64,000 nt of DNA, taken from positions 248,001-312,000 of the forward strand of contig NC_020126.1 of NCBI RefSeq assembly GCF_000331735.1. The letters are read 5' to 3'. The DNA comes from Myxococcus stipitatus DSM 14675 (lineage in GTDB: Bacteria > Myxococcota > Myxococcia > Myxococcales > Myxococcaceae). Made by a program: the position numbers and the translations under genes. Every line of letters begins with the position of its first letter. Within the stretch, counting starts at the first letter, position 1. The notes below the pieces were generated by a model, which worked only from the letters and a program-made list of their open reading frames with translations, had not been told where the DNA came from and ran no database searches. Shown here piece after piece: positions 29,232 through 37,117 of the stretch.

Positions 29232-29978
29232 CTAGAAGTTCAGGCCGCCGTCGACGTCGATGGTGCGGCCGTTGAAGTAGTCACACTCGAGGATGAACTT
29301 CACGGCCAGCCAGATGTCCTCGGGCAGGCCGATGCGGCCCACGGGGATGGCGGAGACCAGCGTGTCGCGGGCCTTCTGGTTCATGCCCTGCGTCATGGGC
29401 GTCTCGATCATTCCCGGGGCCACCGCGCCCACACGGATGCCGAAGGGGCCGAACTCGCGCGACCACGTCACGGTGTTCGCCGCGAGCGCCGCCTTGGCGG
29501 AGACATAGTTGGACTGGCCGCGGTTGCCGTGCCGCGCGATGGACGACATGTTGACGACGACGCCGGGCTTCTGGTCCGTCTCCACCATCTTCGCCACCAC
29601 CTCGCGCACCATCAGCGTGGCGCCCGTGAGGTTCACGCCGATGACGGTGTTCCAGTCCTGGGTGGACAGCTTCTTCACCTGGCCCGTGGCCCGGTCCTTC
29701 TTCACCAGCAGCGCGTCGCGCAGGACGCCCGCGTTGTTGATGAGGCCGTTGAGTCCGCCCATCGCGTCGTGCGCCCAGCTCACGAAGGACGCGATGTCCT
29801 CCTCCGACGACACATCCAGCTTCCGGCGGTGGATGCCCGCGGGCAGCGCCGCCAGCTTCTCCTCCGCCACGTCGCCCACGGCCACCTGCGCCCCGGCCTC
29901 CATGAGCCGCTGCGCGAAGTGCGCGCCCATGCCCTGGGCACCGCCCGTCACAATCACCTTCAGGTCCTTGAGCTGCAT
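29232..29978 (-). CDS. Short-chain dehydrogenase/reductase (FabG-like)
   Basis: 248 residues of a classical SDR. TGGAQGMG (residues 11-18) binds the NAD(P) cofactor, NNAG (81-84) is intact, and the catalytic Ser145/146, Tyr158 and Lys162 (SNYVSAK) are present. The length and VAPGMIETPM segment resemble 3-hydroxyacyl-CoA dehydrogenases or FabG-type ketoreductases. GGAGAGACAC precedes the ATG. A 27-bp palindrome at 30090-30117, matching one over the tetR start at 36.36 kb, lies 113 bp upstream, so this gene may be controlled by that regulator. Confidence 0.92.
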   Translation of the reverse strand: MQLKDLKVIVTGGAQGMGAHFAQRLMEAGAQVAVGDVAEEKLAALPAGIHRRKLDVSSEEDIASFVSWAHDAMGGLNGLINNAGVLRDALLVKKDRATGQVKKLSTQDWNTVIGVNLTGATLMVREVVAKMVETDQKPGVVVNMSSIARHGNRGQSNYVSAKAALAANTVTWSREFGPFGIRVGAVAPGMIETPMTQGMNQKARDTLVSAIPVGRIGLPEDIWLAVKFILECDYFNGRTIDVDGGLNF

Positions 29979-30089
29979 GTGTCTCTCCGGTGTGGTGGGC
30001 GGCGCGGTGCCGTGAGCACCCCTCCGCCGCCAGAAGTCCCGCCGCGCAGCAGGCTACGCAACCCGGCCCGCCCTGGCCAGCGGGGAACG

Positions 30090-30117
30090 AGTTGAAACCT
30101 GAATCGGGATTCAACTT
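30090..30117. promoter_or_regulatory. TetR-type operator candidate upstream of SDR
   Basis: AGTTGAA (30090-30096) and TTCAACT (30110-30116) are a perfect 7-bp inverted repeat flanking ACCTGAATCGGGA. The whole element shares most bases, in register, with the element at 36361-36387 over the tetR start codon and with 44651-44676 in the MDR gene. Confidence 0.6.
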
Positions 30118-30187
30118 GGATGGAAATGAAAACGCCGCGCCGGGAGACCCGACGCGGCGCGGCACATCCTGGGAGTCTCGGCGCGGA

Positions 30188-31405
30188 CTACAGGGCGCCG
30201 GAGATGACGGCGCCCAGGCGGCGCATGCCCTCGGCGATGAGCTCCGGCGGGCGGTTGGAGTAGTTGAGGCGGATGAACTCCGAGCGCGGGTTGGTGGCGA
30301 AGAAGGGGCTGCCCGGGACGAAGGCGACCTTCTGCTCGACGGCGCGCGGTAGCAGGGTGTCACCGCTGAGGCCCGGGGGAAGTTGGGCCCAGAGGAACAT
30401 GCCGCCGTCGGGGTGTGTCCACGTCGTGCCCTGGGGCATGTGGAGCTTGAGGGCGTCCAGCATGGCGTTGGCGCGCTCGCCGTAGACGGGGCGCAGCGAC
30501 TCCAGGTGGCCGTAGTAGTCGAAGTTCTGGAGCAGCTTCACCACGGCGCGCTGGGCGACGGTGGCGGTGTGCAGGTCCGTGGACTGCTTGGCGATGGTGA
30601 GGCTGCGCACGAAGTCCTTGTGCCCCGCCACCCACCCGATGCGCAGGCCCGGGGCCAGCGTCTTGGAGAAGGTGCCCAGGGACACGACGACGCCCTGGTC
30701 ATCGAAGGCGGCCAGCGACGGCAGGTGCTCGCCGCGGAAGCGCAGCTCGCCGTAAGGGTCGTCCTCCAGGATGACGAAGCGGTGCTGCTGGGCCAGCCGC
30801 ACCAGCTCCTTGCGCCGCTCCAGGGCCAGGGTGGTGCCCTTGGGGTTCTGGAAGTTGGGGATGACGTAGAGCAGCTTGGGCTTGTGCGTCGCGAGCACGC
30901 GCTCCAGGTCGTCCACGCGCATGCCGTGGTCGTCGCTCTCCACCGTGGCGAACTTCGCCTCGTAGCCGCCGAACGTCTGCAGCGCGGCCAGGTAGCTGGG
31001 GTTCTCCACGATGACCAGGTCACCCGGGTCCAGGAGAATCTTCGCGACCAGGTCGATGCCCTGCTGCGAGCCGTTGGTGATGAGGACCTGGTCCGCGTTG
31101 CAGACGCGGCCCTTCTTGCCCAGGTGCGTGGCAATCCACTCCCGCAGCGGGGCGAAGCCCTCGGTGGTGCTGTACTGGAGGGCGGAGCGACCGTCCTCGG
31201 CCAGCACGCGCGCGTGGGCGTCCGCGATGGCCTCCAGCGGGAAGAGCTCCGGGGCGGGCAGGCCGCCGGCGAAGGAGAGGATGTCGGGCCGCTCGGCGAC
31301 CTTGAGGATTTCGCGCACCGCGGACGTCTTGATGCGCGACATGCGTTGCGCGAGACGCCAGACCGGCGGCGGGGGAAGGGGGGCGCTCATGGCGTCGGCA
31401 CTCAT
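30188..31405 (-). CDS. PLP-dependent aminotransferase (MocR/LysN-like class I)
   Basis: 405 residues; AAAGGAGAG lies 10 bases upstream of the ATG. Fold-type I features: SFAGGLPAPELFP at the substrate-binding N-terminus, NGSQQGIDLVAK, the VIPNFQNPKGTT loop with the Asn that contacts PLP, EDDPYGELRF, the Schiff-base Lys in GTFSKTLAPGLRIGW, and the Arg in SEFIRLNYS that binds the carboxylate. This profile matches 2-aminoadipate/aromatic or broad-range aminotransferases. It starts 3 bp after the Lrp-family regulator gene, so it is its likely co-transcribed target, suggesting a role in amino acid (branched-chain, aromatic or lysine) metabolism. Confidence 0.9.
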   Translation of the reverse strand: MSADAMSAPLPPPPVWRLAQRMSRIKTSAVREILKVAERPDILSFAGGLPAPELFPLEAIADAHARVLAEDGRSALQYSTTEGFAPLREWIATHLGKKGRVCNADQVLITNGSQQGIDLVAKILLDPGDLVIVENPSYLAALQTFGGYEAKFATVESDDHGMRVDDLERVLATHKPKLLYVIPNFQNPKGTTLALERRKELVRLAQQHRFVILEDDPYGELRFRGEHLPSLAAFDDQGVVVSLGTFSKTLAPGLRIGWVAGHKDFVRSLTIAKQSTDLHTATVAQRAVVKLLQNFDYYGHLESLRPVYGERANAMLDALKLHMPQGTTWTHPDGGMFLWAQLPPGLSGDTLLPRAVEQKVAFVPGSPFFATNPRSEFIRLNYSNRPPELIAEGMRRLGAVISGAL

Positions 31406-31408
31406 CTC

Positions 31409-31885
31409 TCACTCTCCTTTGGCGTACTCGAGGGGCACGCGGACGTGCGTGTCCTCTTTGATGGATGACAGCACGATGGTGGTCTGCGTTCGGGTGACGC
31501 CGTCGATGATGCGCAGCGTCTCCACGAGCAATGAGTCGAGGGTGCGCGTGTTCGCGCTCTTGACCTTGAGCAGATAGGAGTCCTGCCCGGCGACGCGGTG
31601 GCACTCCAGCACGTCGGGCAGCGCGAGGACCTTCTTGGCGAAGCCCTCGAAGTACTTGGGGTGCTCGATGCTCACCCCGATGAACGCCGTGATGTCCTTG
31701 CCCAGCTTCGTCGCGTCCACGCGCGCCGCATAGCCGGTGATGACGCCCCGCTCTTCCAACTTGCGGATCCGCTCCGCCACCGCGGGCTGGGACAGACCGA
31801 CCGCGCGCGACAGCTCCAGTTGCGTCGCGCGGCCATCGCGCTGCAACAGGTCCACCAGGCGGAAGTCGAGTTCATCCATGGGCAT
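31409..31885 (-). CDS. Lrp/AsnC family transcriptional regulator
   Basis: 158 residues from ATG 31885 (MPMDELDFRLVDLLQRDGR); an upstream TTG at 31894 and the ATG at 31879 are alternatives. The helix-turn-helix (LSRAVGLSQPAVAERIRKLEERGVITGY) and the C-terminal RAM ligand domain (DVLECHRVAGQDSYLLKV) are complete. Lrp-type proteins form octamers that respond to amino acids. It forms a two-gene unit with the aminotransferase. An AT-rich promoter with a 14-bp palindrome just upstream fits autoregulation. Confidence 0.92.
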   Translation of the reverse strand: MPMDELDFRLVDLLQRDGRATQLELSRAVGLSQPAVAERIRKLEERGVITGYAARVDATKLGKDITAFIGVSIEHPKYFEGFAKKVLALPDVLECHRVAGQDSYLLKVKSANTRTLDSLLVETLRIIDGVTRTQTTIVLSSIKEDTHVRVPLEYAKGE

Positions 31886-32631
31886 GGGCGGCAACAGACC
31901 TTATTTTTATAAGTCCCGAAAGCGTTCGGCTGCTAAATTAAATTTGGCGTGCAAAATAAGCAATCGGGCGGAAAGAGCAAGTCCGAAGACGAGCAGGGCA
32001 GGTGACAGGCGCCTGAATCCTGTGGCGGGAGGCCTCGCGACAGGGGCGCGAGATTGCGCGCGGCGTCATCGCGGAGGCGTGGTCGTCACGCGGTGTGGCG
32101 TGAGCGCGCGGAGGTGGATCCACGCGAGGGGCCGTGTGCGGCAAGCCTGTGCGGGGCTGCGGGCCGAGAGACGCCAAGGGGCCCCTCCAGACCTCTTCGG
32201 CGTCGAGCGAGGGTGGAAGAACGCGCGACGCCTTCCTGCGCGTGCGGCGGCCCGCTCGCAATCGCTCGCCGACCGAGGAGGGCCCACGATGCAAGGTGGA
32301 GCACATCGGAACGCGGACGGTCTTCGAGCAGCCCGTGGCCAGCCCAGACGGAACTGGTGGTGTGCCGCGACCGCGGCGCATCGAGATTGAGCAGTGGGCA
32401 GGGCAAGGCACGTCGGCCCCGTGATGCTCCTCGCGGACCGAAGCCCCCGAAGAAGAAAGGCTGCGCGCCAGCGAGTGAGGTGCGCCGGTAGGTCGCGACG
32501 TCACGCGTCCTCGCTGCCGGCACTGTCGACTCCGTCCAAGAAGATGTTTGAAGGGGGGGGCTCGAGGCAGCCCCATCGGAGGTGACGTTCGCCCGTCCCA
32601 GCGCACGGCCCACCGACCTGCCTGAAGTGGG
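31886..32631. other. Long non-coding stretch, possible gene remnant
   Basis: 746 bp between the Lrp gene and the MFS exporter. Past the promoter, ORFs of 70-220 codons exist in several frames, but none has a ribosome binding site, known domain or convincing codon pattern. It may be decayed coding DNA at the edge of an acquired MFS gene, but I cannot show which protein it came from. Confidence 0.35.
31900..31963 (-). promoter_or_regulatory. AT-rich promoter and Lrp-type palindrome
   Basis: On the minus strand TTGCTT (31963-31958) and TAATTT (31940-31935) are separated by 17 bp, a good sigma-70-type spacing. Closer to the gene CTTAT-TTTT-ATAAG (31900-31913) is a perfect 5-bp inverted repeat with an A/T core, the kind of site Lrp proteins bind. 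In a 70% GC genome this 60-bp AT-rich stretch is conspicuous. Confidence 0.55.
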
Positions 32632-33831
32632 TCAGTCGGCCCCGCGGGGCTCCTGCCTCATGTAGAGGGCGCCAGCGGCCGTGAGGGCAAAGGCCGCGGT
32701 GACCGCGGCGGCGGGCCAGCCGAAGAGCGAGACGATGGTGCCGGCCAGGGCCGTGCCGAGACTCCCGCCGATAAAATAGACAACCATGTAGACGCTGTTG
32801 AATCGGGCCGGCTGCAGCGGTTCGATGCTCAGGACCCGGCGCTGGTTGGCGACCTGGGCGGCAAACAGGCCCGTGTCGAACAGCGCCAAGGCCAAGAGCA
32901 TGAGGGGGGCGGAGCTGAGGGCGGGCGCCATCGCGAATGTGCAGGCGAGGGCCAGCGCCAGGCCGGCGAACACGACCGGGCGGCTTCCGAACCTGTCCGC
33001 CAGTTGTCCCGCCACTCGGGTCGCGAAGATTCCCGACACGCCTGCGAGCGAGTAGAGGCCGATGACGGTCGGCGACAGGTTGAGCGGCGGCAAGGCGAGC
33101 GCCAGGGACAGGCCCATCCAGATCAAGCTGAAGGCGAAGAACCACAGAGCCCCGGACACGGCCGCTACGCTCAGCTCGGGGTAGGTCCGCAGCAATCGCG
33201 GCATGGCAGCCAGGGTGGCGAGGTAGGGTTGATCTCGGCGTTGAGCTGCTCCGGGAAGAATGGCCCTGCTCCCCGCCGCGCAAACCAGGCAGGCGCCGGC
33301 AACAATCACCAGCATGGCGCGCCAGCCGATTCCATCGGCCAGCCCGCCCCCGACGGCCCGGCCGAAAAGCACGCCTGCTGATATCCCGGCCGTGACGCTT
33401 CCCAGCGCGCGTCCCCGCGTTTCGGTGGGCGAGTGTTTGCCGGCCAGGGTGCTCATCTGGGCGCCGGTGCTCGCGCAGATCCCCGAGACCAGGAGCGCGG
33501 CGCCAAAGGCGTAGACGTTCGTGGCGATGGCGGCGAGCGCGAGGGACAGGCTCAGGACGGCGAGCTGGATGGGCACCAGTTGTCGGGCGGGAAGGCGATC
33601 CACCAGGGGCACCAGCAGCGCCAGTCCGAACATGTATCCCAGGATGGGCAGGCCCGCCGCCGTGCTCGTCGATTCGAGCGACGCGCCGAGATCTGCGGCG
33701 ATGCGGGTGAGCTCCGGCTGGACGACGTAGCTCGTCGCCGTGGCCACGCCAGCCGCTGTCGCGAGGAACAGGACGCTTCTTCCACCAAGGCTTTCGAGGC
33801 GCGGGTCAACATGAGGGGTTGCTGAAGTCAT
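32632..33831 (-). CDS. MFS transporter (multidrug/metabolite efflux type)
   Basis: 399 residues from ATG 33831 (MTSATPHVDPRLESLGG); the frame extends upstream without a better start. Twelve hydrophobic segments are visible. The loop 2-3 signature reads GLALLVPLVDRLPARQ, and ETRGRALGSVTAGISAG matches the MFS drug-efflux pattern in helix 5 (motif C-like G-rich). Transporters of this type export small molecules with protons. Codon use is slightly less GC3-biased than its neighbours and the gene is flanked by a long non-coding region, which hints at acquisition. Substrate unknown. Confidence 0.88.
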   Translation of the reverse strand: MTSATPHVDPRLESLGGRSVLFLATAAGVATATSYVVQPELTRIAADLGASLESTSTAAGLPILGYMFGLALLVPLVDRLPARQLVPIQLAVLSLSLALAAIATNVYAFGAALLVSGICASTGAQMSTLAGKHSPTETRGRALGSVTAGISAGVLFGRAVGGGLADGIGWRAMLVIVAGACLVCAAGSRAILPGAAQRRDQPYLATLAAMPRLLRTYPELSVAAVSGALWFFAFSLIWMGLSLALALPPLNLSPTVIGLYSLAGVSGIFATRVAGQLADRFGSRPVVFAGLALALACTFAMAPALSSAPLMLLALALFDTGLFAAQVANQRRVLSIEPLQPARFNSVYMVVYFIGGSLGTALAGTIVSLFGWPAAAVTAAFALTAAGALYMRQEPRGAD

Positions 33832-34077
33832 GCTCGCGACGCTAGGCGTGGCGCCATGATGCGTCTGGCGGGATTCGGGCCTGAACAGAAACGAGCGTCG
33901 CGTGTCGAGGAACGCCACGGAGCGCTCTGGCGTCACCGCCGGCAGCCCGCTCGGTGAGCGCCTCCCGCGGCCCCTCGATTCCGCGCAGAGGCCACGACGC
34001 GCGGATGAGGCAGTCTCCGCTCGCCACCTGGGGAGGCCCGCCGCCCTCGCTGGGCGCCGATGCCGAAGAGGTCGGCG

Positions 34078-35013
34078 CTACGGCGTGGTGTCGCGCGGGA
34101 GCTGGCGCACGGTGTGGCCCTTCTTCTGGAGGAGGGCGACGATGCCCTCGGGGCCGACGACGTGTCCGGCGCCGACGACGACCAGGTGGACGCGGGGCTC
34201 GGTGAGCAGGGCCTCGAGCTTGTGGGCCATCTGGACATTGCGCTCGAAGAAGACGCGCTCGTAGACGGGGCGGTAGGTGGAGTCCTTGGCGCCTTCGAGC
34301 AGGAGGCTGGCCATGCCGTCCGCGTCGCCGGCCCTCCAGGCGGAGGTGAGGGCCTCGACGATTTCAGCGGGGCCCTGCTCGCGGCGGAGCTGGTCGCGGA
34401 GCATGAGGTCCTGGAGCTTGTCGGGCGTGCCCGCGAGCATGCGGAGCTGTCCGTCCGCGGTCTCCAGCTCCAGCACCTGCTTCTGGAGTCCGTGGGCGCG
34501 GTCGAGGAAGGCGCGGTCGACGCCGTGGCCCTGTTGGTAGCCCGCGGCCTGGAACTCCAGGTTGTTGAGCAGGAGGCCCGCGAGCCAGGGGCGCAGCCGC
34601 TCGAGCCCCTGGGCGGAGACTCCCAGGCGGGTGGCGGCGCGGTCCAGGAGCTCGCGGGTGCTGGGGTCCAGACGTTGGGAGAGGCTCTGGCCTTCGGGGA
34701 AGGTGCCCAGCTCGCGCACGAGCTTCTGCATCTCGGTCGGGTCGGTGCGGGTGGTGTCGACCTCGACGGCGAGCACCTCGGACTTGGTGAAGGCGGCCTC
34801 CATGGCGGCGGGGAGGGCGAGGGCGCCGGGCTTGCCCATGTGGATGGAGCCGACGAGGTACGCGACGCCGCCGCGTGAGTCCTTCACTTCCCACAGGAAG
34901 GCGTTGCCGGAGTCGACGGGGACGTACTTCCGCGCGGCGGGCGTGGAAGCGCAGCCCGCGCCGAGCAACGCGACGAGGAGCAGGGTCAGTGGGAGGAACG
35001 ACGGGCGCTTCAT
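34078..35013 (-). CDS. TraB/GumN family lipoprotein
   Basis: 311 residues from ATG 35013 (MKRPSFLPLTLLLVALLGAGC), with an AGC lipobox. The TraB/GumN (Tiki-like, PrgY-like) features are VGSIHMGK after the signal, a conserved Glu in VLAVEVDTTR and the VVGAGHVVGPEGI motif near the C-terminus, whose His and Glu are thought to bind metal in Tiki-type proteases. The name is unrelated to the TraB of outer-membrane exchange. Located in the envelope; substrate unknown. The next genes downstream of its own promoter region are two more small lipoproteins in the same direction. Confidence 0.88.
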   Translation of the reverse strand: MKRPSFLPLTLLLVALLGAGCASTPAARKYVPVDSGNAFLWEVKDSRGGVAYLVGSIHMGKPGALALPAAMEAAFTKSEVLAVEVDTTRTDPTEMQKLVRELGTFPEGQSLSQRLDPSTRELLDRAATRLGVSAQGLERLRPWLAGLLLNNLEFQAAGYQQGHGVDRAFLDRAHGLQKQVLELETADGQLRMLAGTPDKLQDLMLRDQLRREQGPAEIVEALTSAWRAGDADGMASLLLEGAKDSTYRPVYERVFFERNVQMAHKLEALLTEPRVHLVVVGAGHVVGPEGIVALLQKKGHTVRQLPRDTTP

Positions 35014-35069
35014 GGTGTGGGCTTTCCCCAGGGTGAGCCACGCATCGAAGCACTCACGGCGCACCGCGT

Positions 35070-35480
35070 TCAATCCCTCTTCAGGATGACGCCCTCATCG
35101 CTGATGGCGTAGCTGGCGCCTGGGTCCATGACCTCGGGCTTGAGGCCGCAGCGCTCGTCCTCCTTGGGTGTGAAGTGGACAAAGGTCATCTTGTCGCCAC
35201 GCACGAGCCACGCATCGTAGGTGGCGAGCGTGAACAGGCACCGGGTCATCGCATCGGCATCCTTGGGCGGTGATTCGCCAGGGGGCAGGAAGTCCTCCAT
35301 GGCGATCCGCAGCGCACGGAGCTGTGGCCCCTCCACCGTGGTGGAGGAGTCCTTGCTCCAGGTGGGGAACTGGATGCTGGCGGCGACCTCGGGTGGCGCG
35401 ACAGGAGGTTTGGGGCGCGAGCGGAAGAGGTGGCAGCCGCAGAGCGTGAGGGTGAGCGCGGCGAGGGCGAGTCGTTTCAT
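35070..35480 (-). CDS. Small lipoprotein of unknown function
   Basis: 136 residues. Signal MKRLALAALTLTLCGC ends in LCGC lipobox. A proline linker (PKPPVAPPEV) leads to a compact domain with two strands and an amphipathic helix; the cysteines in TRCLFTL and ERCGLK could form a disulfide. It lies 45 bp downstream of another lipoprotein gene and 56 bp before the TraB/GumN lipoprotein, so the three are likely one transcription unit. No family recognised. Confidence 0.7.
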   Translation of the reverse strand: MKRLALAALTLTLCGCHLFRSRPKPPVAPPEVAASIQFPTWSKDSSTTVEGPQLRALRIAMEDFLPPGESPPKDADAMTRCLFTLATYDAWLVRGDKMTFVHFTPKEDERCGLKPEVMDPGASYAISDEGVILKRD

Positions 35481-35525
35481 CCGGAAGAGCCTGGAAGGTG
35501 TGGAGGGGATTCTCGCCGAGAGGCG

Positions 35526-36113
35526 TCACTCGCCGCGACGGTCATCCGTGATTCTCCGGGAGGGCTTGAACGCACCATCCTTCAGTTCGTAGACCGTTCG
35601 CTCCTGGAAGTCGTACAGGTAGACCTCGCAGATGGGATTGAACATGACCCGGAAGTAGTACCGCTGCCGAGCCGCCTGGAGGTCTTCGTTCGAGAAGGTC
35701 GTGATGGACGGGTGGCTGTGGTAGTCCGCGTGGATGCGGATGTCCTGGGCCTCGGGGTCGCTGACCACCGATGGGAGCGAGCAGGATTTGCGTCCACCTG
35801 GCAGCAACCGTGGCGAGCTGATGGATGCCGGATGGCTGGCGAAGAAGGCCGGCTCGTGGTTCCGCTGGTAGATGAGGCCGCAGTACTCCTGTCCTTCCCG
35901 TTTGTTGCCTGCCGTCGCGCCGGGACGTTGGCGGATGGCCTCGCAGAGCGCGGGGGCCAGCGTCGTCAGGCTGTCATGCGGGCCGAGCATGGGTCCCGCG
36001 ACGACGATGCGCCCCTGGTCGTCGCGCCAGAACGTGCTGGGCGCTCCTCCTCCCGCGCATCCGCCGAGAAGGAGGCTGGCGAGCAGCACGAGCGGCGAGC
36101 GAGGGGCGTTCAT
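35526..36113 (-). CDS. Lipoprotein with JAB/MPN-like domain
   Basis: 195 residues. Signal MNAPRSPLVLLASLLLGGC with GGC lipobox. The centre has HADYHSHPSITTFSNEDL followed by an AARQRYYFRVMFN helix, which matches the H-x-H-P...S...D zinc-site pattern of JAB1/MPN (DUF4329-like) metallo-isopeptidases; the Ser and Asp of the motif are at the usual spacing. An upstream Glu (EGQEYCGLIY) could complete the site. Membrane-anchored JAB proteins are unusual; a protease or deubiquitinase-like role is inference. First gene of the lipoprotein trio reading left. Confidence 0.75.
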   Translation of the reverse strand: MNAPRSPLVLLASLLLGGCAGGGAPSTFWRDDQGRIVVAGPMLGPHDSLTTLAPALCEAIRQRPGATAGNKREGQEYCGLIYQRNHEPAFFASHPASISSPRLLPGGRKSCSLPSVVSDPEAQDIRIHADYHSHPSITTFSNEDLQAARQRYYFRVMFNPICEVYLYDFQERTVYELKDGAFKPSRRITDDRRGE

Positions 36114-36360
36114 GGCGTGGTCGGTTGCCAGGGATGCTTCCAGTTCGCGGCGGCTTCGAACAAGGACGTCCCGCGTCGCGCTGCATCAATCTCACGCGGT
36201 CGCACCGACATCGCGCCTCGGGGCCCTCTCACAATCGGAGTACGCTCCGTCGCTCGGGGGCATGAGGCCCCCAGGGTGACGCCTCGCGTCGCCCGTCGTC
36301 CATGACGCGCGGAGCCATTGTCCGCGCTTTGACAACCGCGTCGAGCGGGTGCTACCGCTA

Positions 36361-36387
36361 GGTGAAACATGAATCGGCCTTCAACTT
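36361..36387. promoter_or_regulatory. Probable TetR autoregulatory operator over its own start codon
   Basis: This 27-bp element shares GTGAAAC, TGAATCGG and TTCAACTT with the site at 30090-30117 and covers the Shine-Dalgarno (AGGTG) and ATG (36369) of the tetR gene. A bound repressor would block translation initiation as well as transcription. It is a less perfect palindrome than the sites at 30.1 and 44.65 kb. Confidence 0.6.
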
Positions 36388-37109
36388 CTCCAGACCGCTC
36401 CGGACCCGTCACCCCGCGAGGACAGCGGACGCGTGCGAAGCTGCTGAAGGCCGCGGAGTCGGTCTTCGGAGAGAAGGGCTACGAGAGCGCGTCCATCGCG
36501 GACATCACCCGCAAGAGCGGCGTGGCGCTCGGCACGTTCTACGTCTACTTCCCCGACAAGCAGTCCATCTTCATCGAAGTCGTCGACGACCTGGGCACGC
36601 GCCTGCGCCGCCTCATCGGTGACTCCACCTCCCGCTGCGACAACCGCATGGACGTGGAGCGCGAGGGCCTGCGCACCTTCTTCCAGTTCGTCCGCCAGCA
36701 CCCCAACCTCTACCGCGTCGTGCGCCAGGCCGAGTTCGTCGACACCGACTGCTACCGCCGCTACTACGACCGCTTCGCCAAGGGCTACGTCACCGGCCTC
36801 TCCAACGCCATGGACGCGGGCGAAGTGCGCCGCATGGACCCGGAGACGCTCGCCTACTGCCTGATGGGCATCGGCGACTTCCTGGGCATGCGCTGGGTGC
36901 TGTGGGAGGAGGACCCGGGCCTGGAGCGCGTGCTCGACACCGCGATGAGCCTCATCCGCCACGGCCTGGACTCGCGGCCCGCCCCCGCTGCCCGCAACGG
37001 CGTGAAGGCCACCTCCAAGGCCACCGCCGCCGCGTCCAAGACCGCCAAGACCCCGAAGAAGAACACGTTGCGTCCCGCGCGCCGTCCGGCGCGGAGCGCC
37101 CGGAGCTGA
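36369..37109 (+). CDS. TetR family regulator, lipid-metabolism type
   Basis: 246 residues. The HTH (KAAESVFGEKGYESASIADI, TRKSGVALGTFYVYFPDKQSI) is canonical, followed by the TetR_C ligand domain (FFQFVRQHPNLYRVVRQAEF). The last 40 residues are a Lys/Ala/Arg tail (AAASKTAKTPKKN, RPARRPARSARS) like histone-tail extensions seen in GC-rich actinobacteria and myxobacteria. It is 8 bp ahead of the KASIII-like gene and shares a promoter with the ligase, so it probably controls fatty acid or acyl-lipid metabolism. Its operator-like sites recur upstream of an SDR and inside an MDR gene. Confidence 0.9.
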   Translation: MNRPSTSPDRSGPVTPRGQRTRAKLLKAAESVFGEKGYESASIADITRKSGVALGTFYVYFPDKQSIFIEVVDDLGTRLRRLIGDSTSRCDNRMDVEREGLRTFFQFVRQHPNLYRVVRQAEFVDTDCYRRYYDRFAKGYVTGLSNAMDAGEVRRMDPETLAYCLMGIGDFLGMRWVLWEEDPGLERVLDTAMSLIRHGLDSRPAPAARNGVKATSKATAAASKTAKTPKKNTLRPARRPARSARS

Positions 37110-37117
37110 CCCCCGCA

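Noticed and set aside
32054..32491. Short ORFs in the Lrp-MFS gap, including one ending in RRIEIEQWAGQGTSAP
   Set aside because: No start signal and no recognisable domain; kept only as a possible remnant.
34078..35013. TraB-like lipoprotein considered as part of the outer-membrane-exchange TraAB system near the Sit toxin
   Set aside because: It belongs to the TraB/GumN (PrgY/Tiki) family, with VGSIHMG and GAGHVVG motifs; the OME TraB is an OmpA-domain barrel. Only the name is shared.
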